A stretch of DNA of 10,654 bases from Deltaproteobacteria bacterium (GTDB lineage Bacteria; Desulfobacterota; Desulfobacteria; Desulfobacterales; ETH-SRB1): assembly GCA_019309665.1 (NCBI GenBank), contig JAFDFV010000029.1, forward strand, positions 1 to 10,654, read 5' to 3'. Both the position numbers and the translations under genes were made by a program. Shown here piece by piece: positions 1 through 6,214 of the stretch. Numbering within the stretch: position 1 is the first letter of the stretch; each line of letters starts with the position of its first letter. The notes beneath the pieces are model-generated. The model ran no database searches. It was given only the letters and a program-made list of their open reading frames with translations, and was not told the DNA's origin.

Positions 1-13
1 AAATAAAATTTTT

Positions 14-18
14 AAGGA
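14..18 (+). promoter_or_regulatory. Ribosome binding site of the TPR gene
   Basis: AAGGA lies seven bases before the ATG at 26, a normal Shine-Dalgarno distance, and supports that start. The promoter is not visible because only 25 bases precede the gene. Confidence 0.6.
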
Positions 19-25
19 ATAAATT

Positions 26-379
26 ATGCCAAAAGCAAAAAATGTCGAAGAATATATCGCTATACAAAGGACCGGCATAGCTGCAAATCCGGATTGCGGA
101 ACATCTCACTATAATCTTGCAGTAGGCCTGATTGGGCAGAAAAAAATTGATGAAGCTGAGAGAGAACTGCATGCTGCGATAGATTGCAGCCCAACCCTTG
201 CCGAAGCTTATGTACAACTTGGAGGAATCTGCCTGCAGCGTGGTGACCTGGACGGTTGCTTTGAATACAACAAACAGGCAACAAAGGCAAGGGCCGGCTT
301 TTTCGAGGGTTATGGTAATATGGGATTTGTTCATCTTCAAAGGGGAGAAGCGGAAGAAGCTATCGCGGCGCTTATTTAA
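26..379 (+). CDS. TPR-repeat protein, N-terminal part (gene broken at 377-379)
   Basis: A 117-residue tetratricopeptide-repeat protein, presumably a cytoplasmic protein-protein interaction scaffold; no signal peptide or membrane segment is seen. TPR units can be read at about residues 25-58 (helix pattern SHYNLAVGLIGQKKIDEAE), 59-92 (AYVQLGGICLQRGDLDGC), and a third unit starting at 93 (GYGNMGFVHLQRGEAEEAI) that stops in the middle of its second helix at a TAA. The following frame (379-585) continues with the turn and second helix of another TPR, so this is very probably the front of one longer gene of roughly 200 residues that has lost about 18-20 codons and its frame. Hand-counted GC in lines 61-360 is about 45-52%, higher than the part after the break. 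The binding partner is unknown. The family call is sure; whether the fragment still works is not. Confidence 0.75.
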   Translation: MPKAKNVEEYIAIQRTGIAANPDCGTSHYNLAVGLIGQKKIDEAERELHAAIDCSPTLAEAYVQLGGICLQRGDLDGCFEYNKQATKARAGFFEGYGNMGFVHLQRGEAEEAIAALI

Positions 380-585
380 TGTCAGGCTTGATTGATGAAA
401 GCATAGAAGCCAATTTAAAAGTAATTGAACTTGATCCTAATTTTGCAATTGCTTACAACAATTTAGCAATAGCGTATTTAGAAAAGGGTGAATATGATAA
501 AGCCGTTGAAAATTGTGATAAAGCAACCAAATTCGGTTACGAGGTAGCTCCTGAAATTCTAAAAGAAATTGAAAAGTACAGATAA
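379..585 (+). CDS. TPR-repeat protein, C-terminal part (second frame of the broken gene)
   Basis: A 68-residue frame that begins with an ATG overlapping the TAA of the preceding frame (TAATG), so it could be translated by coupling. Reading the same frame backwards across the ATG gives AYLMSGLIDES, the usual end of helix A, turn and start of helix B of a TPR. That shows the ATG is an internal methionine of the ancestral gene rather than a designed start. A full TPR follows (NFAIAYNNLAIAYLEKGEYD), then a capping helix ending LKEIEKYR. Hand-counted GC of lines 421-540 is about 28-35%, well below the upstream part. It could be expressed as a small second polypeptide or be dead. A strong terminator follows 20 bases after the stop. 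Confidence 0.65.
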   Translation: MSGLIDESIEANLKVIELDPNFAIAYNNLAIAYLEKGEYDKAVENCDKATKFGYEVAPEILKEIEKYR

Positions 586-603
586 TACACCTTGATTAAT
601 CAA

Positions 604-651
604 GCGGCCCAAATTTAGTTTCAGCATAAATTATTGGGCCGCATTTTTTTT
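604..651 (+). terminator. Rho-independent terminator after the TPR gene
   Basis: GCGGCCCAA (604-612) pairs perfectly with TTGGGCCGC (634-642) over a 21-base AT-rich loop, followed by A and eight T (644-651). It ends the TPR transcript and separates it from the 754-1986 gene. A perfect 14-base palindrome, CTTGATTAATCAAG (591-604), abuts its left arm. Confidence 0.9.
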
Positions 652-661
652 GCTTGCTCAC

Positions 662-734
662 GTTTCACATCCCCTCCATGCAGCAAAAGCTTTACCCCTA
701 TAGTATTGATAGGAATTTGAGGGGGGTGCGAAAC
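662..734. repeat. Imperfect inverted repeat upstream of the 410-residue gene
   Basis: The left arm GTTTCACATCCCCTC (662-676) and right arm GAGGGGGGTGCGAAAC (719-734) are complementary with two mismatches and one extra G. The 42-base interior is AT-rich. The right arm ends 19 bases before the ATG at 754. It could be a remnant of a miniature repeat element or a 5' leader hairpin; no T tract follows, so it is not a normal terminator. Confidence 0.55.
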
Positions 735-753
735 CTGAGGGCTTAATAAAAAA

Positions 754-1986
754 ATGTCTGCTAAACCTCAATTCAAGTACTATCTTCAAAGTAAAAAATA
801 CCTTATAGATGAAAAAACCGATATCTGGTCCTTACCAATTCCATTAAGCATTAAAAAGCCGCAGAAAGCTGAAGGGATTTCTGTAACTTATGGAGAATAT
901 TTTTATGCTGTCCGCTCCTTTTTGGAAAAAAACAAATTTAAATCTATTACTTCTGCAATCTCTCAACATTTAAATCAAAATATAAAGCCCGAAGAAATAC
1001 AAAAAATACATATCTATTCGGAAAAACATGGAGAATTTTACCATCCCGCAAGGATTGAAATCTATATTAATGGGTCAGGAATCCTTTTTGTATTAAACGC
1101 TGCCATATCAAGTACAGGCAAAGGTTTTATTAAAAGAGAGTTCGAAATTCTAAATAAACTGAATAATGAGTTTTCATTTTCATTTATCCCAAAAGTTTAC
1201 AGCCAGGGTGAAACATGTATAAAAAATAAAAACATTGAAATCAGCATGTTTTTGGGGGAATGGTTTGAAGGTTTTAATGAATTTCATATTTCCCAAAATA
1301 AATATAAACAAGATAAAAAAGATTCAAACATAAAAATAGTTATATGGGACCATGAAAAAGGCAACTTTTTTCTTTCTGCTGATGAGACCTTGGAACTATA
1401 CAGCGAGGTAGCCATGATTTTGACCTGTTACTATAATGCTGAAACTTTTGAGCAAATATTTCCCTGGCATCATGCGGCAGGAGATTTTGTCATAAAACTT
1501 CAAAAAAACAATATGGAAACAAAGCTCATTACAGTCAGGCAATATGCACCAATGTTTGAAAATAAAAATGAAATCGCAAAAAATAACACAGATAGTGACA
1601 TCTATTTAATGCTTGAAGCTAAGCTTGTATTTTTTCTTAATCTTTCAATAAGAAACCGCCTTGACAGGCTTGATGGTGTTGGAGAAATAGTTTGGTCTGA
1701 TGATATTGCCGTTGAGGGGACTATAAAAGGTTTTTTAAAGGGTTTGGCTAAAATATCTTCCAATAATTTAATCCCTGATACTCTTGCATTTGATTTCATG
1801 AATTATATTTCATGCTTTACAAAAACAGATTTGCTGGAATTATGTAATTGCATAGTTAATACATATAATCCAATGGCTCCGGAACTGTCTGTAATAAAAC
1901 AAAATTTAAAAAATCATGTTGATCTGCTTTATGATGGTCTCGCAAAAAAGTCAGAATTAATTACAGCGCAGACAGGTGGTTTTTAG
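754..1986 (+). CDS. Uncharacterised 410-residue protein with kinase-like motif order
   Basis: I do not recognise this family by name. It has no signal peptide or convincing membrane helix, so it is probably cytoplasmic. Residues 100-118 alternate hydrophobic and polar residues like N-lobe beta strands. KREFEILNKL (128-137) and IPKVY (145-149) resemble the alpha-C helix and following strand of kinase/APH folds; MFLGEWFEGFNEFH (165-178) resembles a hinge. FPWHHAAGDFVIK (236-248), followed by KLITVRQY (257-264), sits where a catalytic loop and metal-binding strand would be. The canonical HxDxxxxN and DFG/DxD signatures are absent, so if the fold is right the active site is divergent or dead. The C-terminal 130 residues are helical. 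ATG 754 has only a distant GAGGG (737-741) before it. The gene stands alone between the TPR terminator and the lpxC promoter, on the same strand as both. Confidence 0.7.
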   Translation: MSAKPQFKYYLQSKKYLIDEKTDIWSLPIPLSIKKPQKAEGISVTYGEYFYAVRSFLEKNKFKSITSAISQHLNQNIKPEEIQKIHIYSEKHGEFYHPARIEIYINGSGILFVLNAAISSTGKGFIKREFEILNKLNNEFSFSFIPKVYSQGETCIKNKNIEISMFLGEWFEGFNEFHISQNKYKQDKKDSNIKIVIWDHEKGNFFLSADETLELYSEVAMILTCYYNAETFEQIFPWHHAAGDFVIKLQKNNMETKLITVRQYAPMFENKNEIAKNNTDSDIYLMLEAKLVFFLNLSIRNRLDRLDGVGEIVWSDDIAVEGTIKGFLKGLAKISSNNLIPDTLAFDFMNYISCFTKTDLLELCNCIVNTYNPMAPELSVIKQNLKNHVDLLYDGLAKKSELITAQTGGF

Positions 1987-2014
1987 CTTTTTACAAGGCC
2001 ATTATTATTCTACA

Positions 2015-2043
2015 TCGAGAGGCCACAACTTGCGAGGTATAAT
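2015..2043 (+). promoter_or_regulatory. Candidate sigma-70 promoter for lpxC
   Basis: TCGAGA (2015-2020), four of six matches to the -35 consensus, is separated by 17 bases from a perfect TATAAT (2038-2043). Transcription would start near 2050, leaving a leader of about 38 bases before the lpxC start. A second TATAAT at 2060-2065 has no -35 at a suitable distance. Assigned by eye. Confidence 0.4.
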
Positions 2044-2068
2044 TCAAAAAAATTCGTACTATAATTTT

Positions 2069-2074
2069 CAGGAG
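2069..2074 (+). promoter_or_regulatory. Ribosome binding site of lpxC
   Basis: CAGGAG lies 10 bases before TTG 2085 and 13 before ATG 2088. The spacing slightly favours TTG and the codon favours ATG; the two differ by one residue. Confidence 0.6.
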
Positions 2075-2087
2075 ACATCTATAATTG

Positions 2088-2972
2088 ATGCATTTTCGAC
2101 AAAGAACAATTTCAAAGCCGGTCTGTTTTTCAGGCATAGGTGTACATTCAGGGAAAAAAGTTAATCTGACAATTAAGCCGGCACCTGTTAATCATGGAAT
2201 TAAATTTGTGAGGACCGACCTTCCGGATAAACCAGGCGTTTCCGCTCATTTTAATATGGTTGTGGATACAAGTCTTGCAACGGTAATAGGTTATGATGGT
2301 TTTATTGTATCAACAATAGAGCATCTTATGGCCGGTTTTGCAGGATTTTCAATTGATAATGCAATTGTTGAACTCGATGCCTATGAGCTCCCGATAATGG
2401 ATGGAAGCGCCGGCCCTTTTGTTTCACATATAAAAACCGCAGGAATAGAGGAACAGCCTGGGCCAAAATATTTTTTTGTTGTAAAGGAGCCTATTGAACT
2501 TGAAGAAGATGGAAAATTCGTTGGTGTCTATCCGGCATCAAAATTTAGAATCACATGTACAATATATTATGATCATCCGCTGATAAGAGAACAATCATAT
2601 TCCATAGATATGTCGGATCAGGTTTTTGAAAAAGAAATATGCAGAGCCAGAACTTTTGGCTTTCTTCAAGAAATTGAATACTTAAAAAAGTATGGCTTTG
2701 CGCGTGGAGGTTCGCTGGATAATGTCATAGTGCTTGACGAGAAAGGCATATTAAACAAAGATGGTTTACGCTTTCCGGATGAGTTCGTAAGACATAAAAT
2801 TCTTGACAGCATAGGCGATTTTTCTCTTCTTGGCATACCGGTTTTAGGCCATGTTATATTAAACAAATCCGGCCATTCCTTCAACCATGCTTTTCTGAAA
2901 AAATTCTTCGAAAACAAAAAATCATGGGAAACACGCATAATCCATGATATTAATGAATTGCCTCAACTTTAA
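2088..2972 (+). CDS. lpxC: UDP-3-O-acyl-N-acetylglucosamine deacetylase
   Basis: LpxC is the zinc hydrolase that removes the N-acetyl group from UDP-3-O-acyl-GlcNAc, the committed step of lipid A synthesis in the cytoplasm. The protein has 294 residues, close to the usual ~300. Both LpxC domains are present. Near the N-terminus is the SGIGVHSG motif (15-22); the zinc ligands are His79 in STIEHLMAG, and His236 and Asp240 in VRHKILDSIGD. The catalytic His263 is in NKSGHSFNHA. The loop ELPIMDGSAGPF is also typical. All key residues are intact, so the gene is probably functional and the cell makes lipid A, i.e. it is Gram-negative. Alternative start TTG 2085 adds one residue. It is followed by a 170-base repeat-bearing spacer before the DUF4390 gene, so it may or may not share a transcript with it. 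Confidence 0.96.
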   Translation: MHFRQRTISKPVCFSGIGVHSGKKVNLTIKPAPVNHGIKFVRTDLPDKPGVSAHFNMVVDTSLATVIGYDGFIVSTIEHLMAGFAGFSIDNAIVELDAYELPIMDGSAGPFVSHIKTAGIEEQPGPKYFFVVKEPIELEEDGKFVGVYPASKFRITCTIYYDHPLIREQSYSIDMSDQVFEKEICRARTFGFLQEIEYLKKYGFARGGSLDNVIVLDEKGILNKDGLRFPDEFVRHKILDSIGDFSLLGIPVLGHVILNKSGHSFNHAFLKKFFENKKSWETRIIHDINELPQL

Positions 2973-3081
2973 CTCGACCTGCACTAATCTCTTGCGTATC
3001 AAGGACTTGCGAAAAGTCTTGACATATCCTTCAATCAAAATCACTTGCCATTTAATTGTGTATCCTATATTGTAATTACTT

Positions 3082-3127
3082 GGTTTACGGTTCCATACAA
3101 CCAACCGTAAACCGTAAACCGTAAACC
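3082..3127. repeat. Inverted plus tandem 7-base repeat (AACCGTA) upstream of the DUF4390 gene
   Basis: GGTTTACGGTT (3082-3092) pairs perfectly with AACCGTAAACC (3103-3113) over a 10-base loop. The right arm starts a tandem array of AACCGTA: three full copies (3103-3109, 3110-3116, 3117-3123) plus AACC. The array ends 15 bases before the ATG at 3143. Any one of the copies can pair with the left arm, so alternative hairpins are possible. There is no T tract. Confidence 0.85.
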
Positions 3128-3142
3128 TGAGTAGTTACATAT

Positions 3143-3712
3143 ATGATTGCATTAATTAATCAAAAAGTTTGGATTATTTTCTTTGCTATAATTTTCATGT
3201 TACAAAATTTGGCTTTTGCTCAGGATCAGAATGCAAGAATAGCCAACATGACGGTAACAAATACACGCGATCATCTTCTTCTTTATTTAAATATTGAGGG
3301 GGCTTTTAGAGATGACACGAAAAAAGCTATCTTAAACGGAGTACCGGCAACTTTTACGTTTTTTACCAGTCTTTATCAAATTAAAAATTTTTGGTTTGAT
3401 AATAAAATAGCCGATATAACTATAACTCATGCGATTAAATATGATAGTTTAAAAAAAGAATTTATTATAACGCGTTCATCAGTATCGGAAAGTGGAGAAC
3501 ATTTGGTAACAAAATCTTTCGATGAGGCTCAGAAGTTGATGACACAAGTTGATGGCTTAAAAATTGTCCCGCTTGACAAACTAAAAAAAGGCGGGAAATA
3601 TCAAATTAGAGCTAAAGCCGAGCGTGGCAAACTTACCCTTCCTTTTTATCTGCATTATGTTTCACTAAAGGACTTTGAAACCGATTGGCATACAACAGAT
3701 TTCAGCTACTAG
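3143..3712 (+). CDS. DUF4390 family exported protein
   Basis: A 189-residue protein with an N-terminal signal peptide: a hydrophobic stretch from about residue 9 to 24 and a likely cleavage after AFA (residue 26). The mature part should therefore be periplasmic or envelope-associated. The body is beta-rich (MTVTNTRDHLLLYLNIEGAF, a central IKNFWFDNKIADITITHAIKY region) and matches the style of DUF4390 proteins, which in deltaproteobacteria commonly precede an ntrY-like kinase. That context suggests a partner or accessory of the kinase's extracytoplasmic part; the function is unknown. The ATG is preceded by no clear Shine-Dalgarno (only GAG at 3129-3131), so translation may be weak. The stop lies 28 bases before the ntrY start, consistent with one operon. 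Confidence 0.85.
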   Translation: MIALINQKVWIIFFAIIFMLQNLAFAQDQNARIANMTVTNTRDHLLLYLNIEGAFRDDTKKAILNGVPATFTFFTSLYQIKNFWFDNKIADITITHAIKYDSLKKEFIITRSSVSESGEHLVTKSFDEAQKLMTQVDGLKIVPLDKLKKGGKYQIRAKAERGKLTLPFYLHYVSLKDFETDWHTTDFSY

Positions 3713-3740
3713 AACAAACACAATTCTTTCCAAAATTATT

Positions 3741-5987
3741 ATGAGGAATAACAGATTTAAAAAGCCCAACTCCTTTATTTCAAAAGATGAACGAAAAAGG
3801 CGTAAAAGAGAAGGCATTTTGATCGTTGTCATAATTGCCATTGTTGCGGTTTTGACTTTTGCTGAAAGCAGGATTGTTCATTTTGGAGCTGATATCCCGA
3901 TTTCCAACACAATCCTTATGTTCATTCTGATCAATATCAATTTGTTATTACTTATCTTATTGATATTTCTTGTATTCAGGAATCTGGTAAAGCTTTTTTT
4001 TGATAGAAAACGTAAAGTCATGGGAGCAAAGCTCCGCACGAGGCTTGTTGTTGCATTTATAGCCCTTACCCTTCTGCCGACCATTGTTTTGTTTTTCTTT
4101 TCGATCAATTTTATTACAACCAGCATTGAGTTCTGGTTTGATGTGCCTGTCGAGCAAGCTCTTGAAAATTCACTGCTTGTTGGAAGAAGTATTTATAAAC
4201 ATGCAGAGGAAAACAATCAGTTTTTCATGGAAAAAATATCATACCAGATTAAAACTAAGCAATTTTTAGATCCTAAAAATAGAAGGTCTCTTTCCAATTA
4301 CATCCAGGTAGTCCAACGGGCATTCAATTTTCATGCTGTAGAAGTTTATAACATAAATTCAGAACGTACTACATTTGCCATAGACCAAGGACCGGAGGAT
4401 GAACATCTTAGTCTTGTTTCAGCAGATAACCTCCAGAAAGATTTTGAGTCAAAAAAAGTAATATCGGTTTTTGAAAACATTAATACAGGTGAGTTAATAA
4501 GAACTATCGGGACGGTCCCTTTTGGAGTCAAATATAAAGATGCTGAGGCATTTGTTGTATTGAATATTCTTATTCCTTCGGATCTTTCAAAAAATATGGC
4601 TTCTATTTCAAGAGGTTTCGAGGAATACCAGCAGATAAAATTATTAAAAGGACCTATTCAGGTTACCTATTATATAAATCTTTCAATAGTGGCGTTGCTT
4701 GTTGTTTTTTGTGCAGTATGGTTTGGTTTTTATCTGGCAAAGTCAATTACAATACCAATTATGGAACTCGCTGAAGGCACCCGAAGGGTTGCGGAAGGAG
4801 ATTTAAGCGTAAGCATAGGTGCTGTTGCTGATGATGAAATAAGAAGCCTTGTTGATTCATTTAACAAGATGACAAGGGATCTCAGAAGCAGCAGGGAACA
4901 ACTGGAACTCTCTGCACGAATGTTTCGTGAGCAGAATGTGGAAGTTGAAGAAAGACGGCAGTACATGGAAATTGTCTTAAAGAATGTTTCTGCCGGCGTA
5001 ATAACTCTGGGAGCCAATGGGTTTATTACTACAATGAACAAGTCTGCTGAAAAGATGCTGAATCTTAAATCCGGGGACATATTAAACAAAAGTTATAAAA
5101 AGCTGTTAAAAGGACGATATCTTGACGTTGCAATGGAACTGATAGAAAATCTTACCAGTTATCATGAAGATCATGTCGAGCTTCCCTTGAGAGTTACAAT
5201 AGATGGAAGTCCACGAAGTTTTATGATACATGTTAATGAACTCAAAGATGATTCCGGAAACCATATGGGTATAGTTATGGTCTTTGATGATTTGACTGAC
5301 CTGGAGAAAGCGCAGCGAATGATAGCGTGGCGTGAAGTTGCTCGCAGGATTGCCCATGAAGTAAAAAATCCTTTAACTCCGATAAGGCTTTCAGCCCAAA
5401 GACTTAAACGGAAATATTCAGAAAAGATAAATGAACCGGTTTTTGAGGAATGTACTCAGATGATAATTGACCATGTTGATATGATTCGAAATCTGGTAAA
5501 TGAATTTTCTGCTTTTGCAAGATTCCCAACGGCGAATCCTGAACCCTGTGAATTGCCGCCAATAGTCGAAGAGTCTGTAGCACTTTACAAAGAAGCTCAT
5601 CAACATATTAATTTCAAAGTTATAATTTCAGATAAGATCCCGCGTATTAATCTTGATCGTCAGCAAATAAAGCAAGCTATGATTAATCTGGTTGACAATG
5701 CAATAGTTGCAATTAAGAAACAAGGCAATATTATTATAACTTTGACTCATGACCCTATATTAAAGATGGTGCAAATAGAGGTTGCTGATGATGGAGCAGG
5801 TATTCCTGATGAAGATAAAACACGTCTGTTTGAACCTTATTTTTCGACAAAAAAGGCTGGAATGGGTTTAGGGCTAACAATTGTCAGCACGATAATTTCC
5901 GATCATAATGGAAGGATACGGGTGCAAGACAACCAGCCCAAAGGAGCTAAATTTGTAATTGAACTGCCAGCTCAAGAGTCCGCATAA
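3741..5987 (+). CDS. ntrY: NtrY-like membrane sensor histidine kinase (HAMP-PAS-HisKA-HATPase)
   Basis: The membrane sensor kinase of the NtrYX family, 748 residues. Transmembrane segments lie at about 26-43, 57-79, 102-126 and 310-332, with a ~185-residue extracytoplasmic region (about 127-309) between the last two. Next come HAMP (about 333-386), a coiled linker, PAS (about 405-515), HisKA with phosphoacceptor His539 in RRIAHEVKNPLTPI, and a HATPase domain with Asn653 (N box, INLVDNA), Asp684 (DDGAGIP) and the GMGLGL loop at 707-712. All catalytic residues are present. I chose ATG 3741 because MRNNRF leads into the basic pre-membrane stretch typical of the family. An in-frame TTG at 3675 would overlap the DUF4390 gene and add 22 unlikely residues. 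No clear ribosome binding site precedes 3741, so coupling to the DUF4390 gene is possible. Its partner is NtrX at 6215. Confidence 0.92.
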   Translation: MRNNRFKKPNSFISKDERKRRKREGILIVVIIAIVAVLTFAESRIVHFGADIPISNTILMFILININLLLLILLIFLVFRNLVKLFFDRKRKVMGAKLRTRLVVAFIALTLLPTIVLFFFSINFITTSIEFWFDVPVEQALENSLLVGRSIYKHAEENNQFFMEKISYQIKTKQFLDPKNRRSLSNYIQVVQRAFNFHAVEVYNINSERTTFAIDQGPEDEHLSLVSADNLQKDFESKKVISVFENINTGELIRTIGTVPFGVKYKDAEAFVVLNILIPSDLSKNMASISRGFEEYQQIKLLKGPIQVTYYINLSIVALLVVFCAVWFGFYLAKSITIPIMELAEGTRRVAEGDLSVSIGAVADDEIRSLVDSFNKMTRDLRSSREQLELSARMFREQNVEVEERRQYMEIVLKNVSAGVITLGANGFITTMNKSAEKMLNLKSGDILNKSYKKLLKGRYLDVAMELIENLTSYHEDHVELPLRVTIDGSPRSFMIHVNELKDDSGNHMGIVMVFDDLTDLEKAQRMIAWREVARRIAHEVKNPLTPIRLSAQRLKRKYSEKINEPVFEECTQMIIDHVDMIRNLVNEFSAFARFPTANPEPCELPPIVEESVALYKEAHQHINFKVIISDKIPRINLDRQQIKQAMINLVDNAIVAIKKQGNIIITLTHDPILKMVQIEVADDGAGIPDEDKTRLFEPYFSTKKAGMGLGLTIVSTIISDHNGRIRVQDNQPKGAKFVIELPAQESA

Positions 5988-5990
5988 AAA

Positions 5991-6182
5991 GTGCCTAAAA
6001 TGCCTAAAGTTAAGGAATTCTGCCATTTTATATAGATTCCTTCAGTCGTCAATGCGCAAAAGAGGAGTAACTTCGGCAACTTTCTATTATCAATTAACAC
6101 GCCGAAGGCGTACCATAACTTTAGGCACTTTAGGGCACTTTAACATACTTTAGGCACTTCAAAAGTCCGCACCGAAGGGTGC
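5991..6182. repeat. Structured short-repeat element between ntrY and ntrX
   Basis: GTGCCTAAAATGCCTAAAGTT (5991-6011 in two words) is the near-complement of AACTTTAGGCAC-TTTAGGGCA (6117-6137). The right arm goes on as imperfect ~10-base repeats of TTTAGGCAC up to 6157. Inside this outer stem are hairpin AAGGAAT/ATTCCTT (6012-6018 with 6036-6042, directly abutting the outer stem) and hairpin CTTCGGC/GCCGAAG (6071-6077 with 6101-6107). A competing tight hairpin is ACGCC-GAA-GGCGT (6099-6111). Outside it is GCACC-GAAG-GGTGC (6169-6182), which shares the CCGAAGG core. Together these predict a branched fold filling most of the spacer. No credible protein is encoded here. Confidence 0.7.
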
Positions 6183-6199
6183 TTCCGAAAATTATCACT

Positions 6200-6205
6200 A
6201 AGGAG
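6200..6205 (+). promoter_or_regulatory. Ribosome binding site that fixes the ntrX start
   Basis: AAGGAG lies nine bases before ATG 6215. It decides for this start over the in-frame GTG at 6179, which lies inside a repeat hairpin and would add 12 residues without receiver-domain character. Confidence 0.85.
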
Positions 6206-6214
6206 CTATACCAA

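Noticed and set aside
3001..3027. Promoter or terminator from TTGACA (3019-3024) and GACTT/AAGTC hairpin
   Set aside because: No acceptable -10 at 16-18 bases from TTGACA, and the 5-bp hairpin has no T tract.
3103..3127. CRISPR-like repeat array
   Set aside because: The units are 7 bases and directly abutting, with no spacers.
3675..3740. Earlier TTG start of ntrY
   Set aside because: It overlaps the DUF4390 end and the extra residues look non-conserved; ATG 3741 leads straight into the family-like basic segment. It cannot be fully excluded because no clear ribosome binding site precedes 3741.
4730..5089. Minus-strand open frame of 119 codons inside ntrY
   Set aside because: It is Ser/Leu-rich antisense of the HAMP-PAS coding region, which is well supported on the plus strand.
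5959..6153. Plus-strand open frame of 64 codons across the ntrY-ntrX spacer
   Set aside because: It starts inside ntrY and its residues come from the repeat words; no Shine-Dalgarno and no protein-like pattern.
6117..6157. Sigma-54 promoter from the repeated GGCAC words before ntrX
   Set aside because: No GG is followed by GC at the required 10-base spacing; the words are better explained as repeats.
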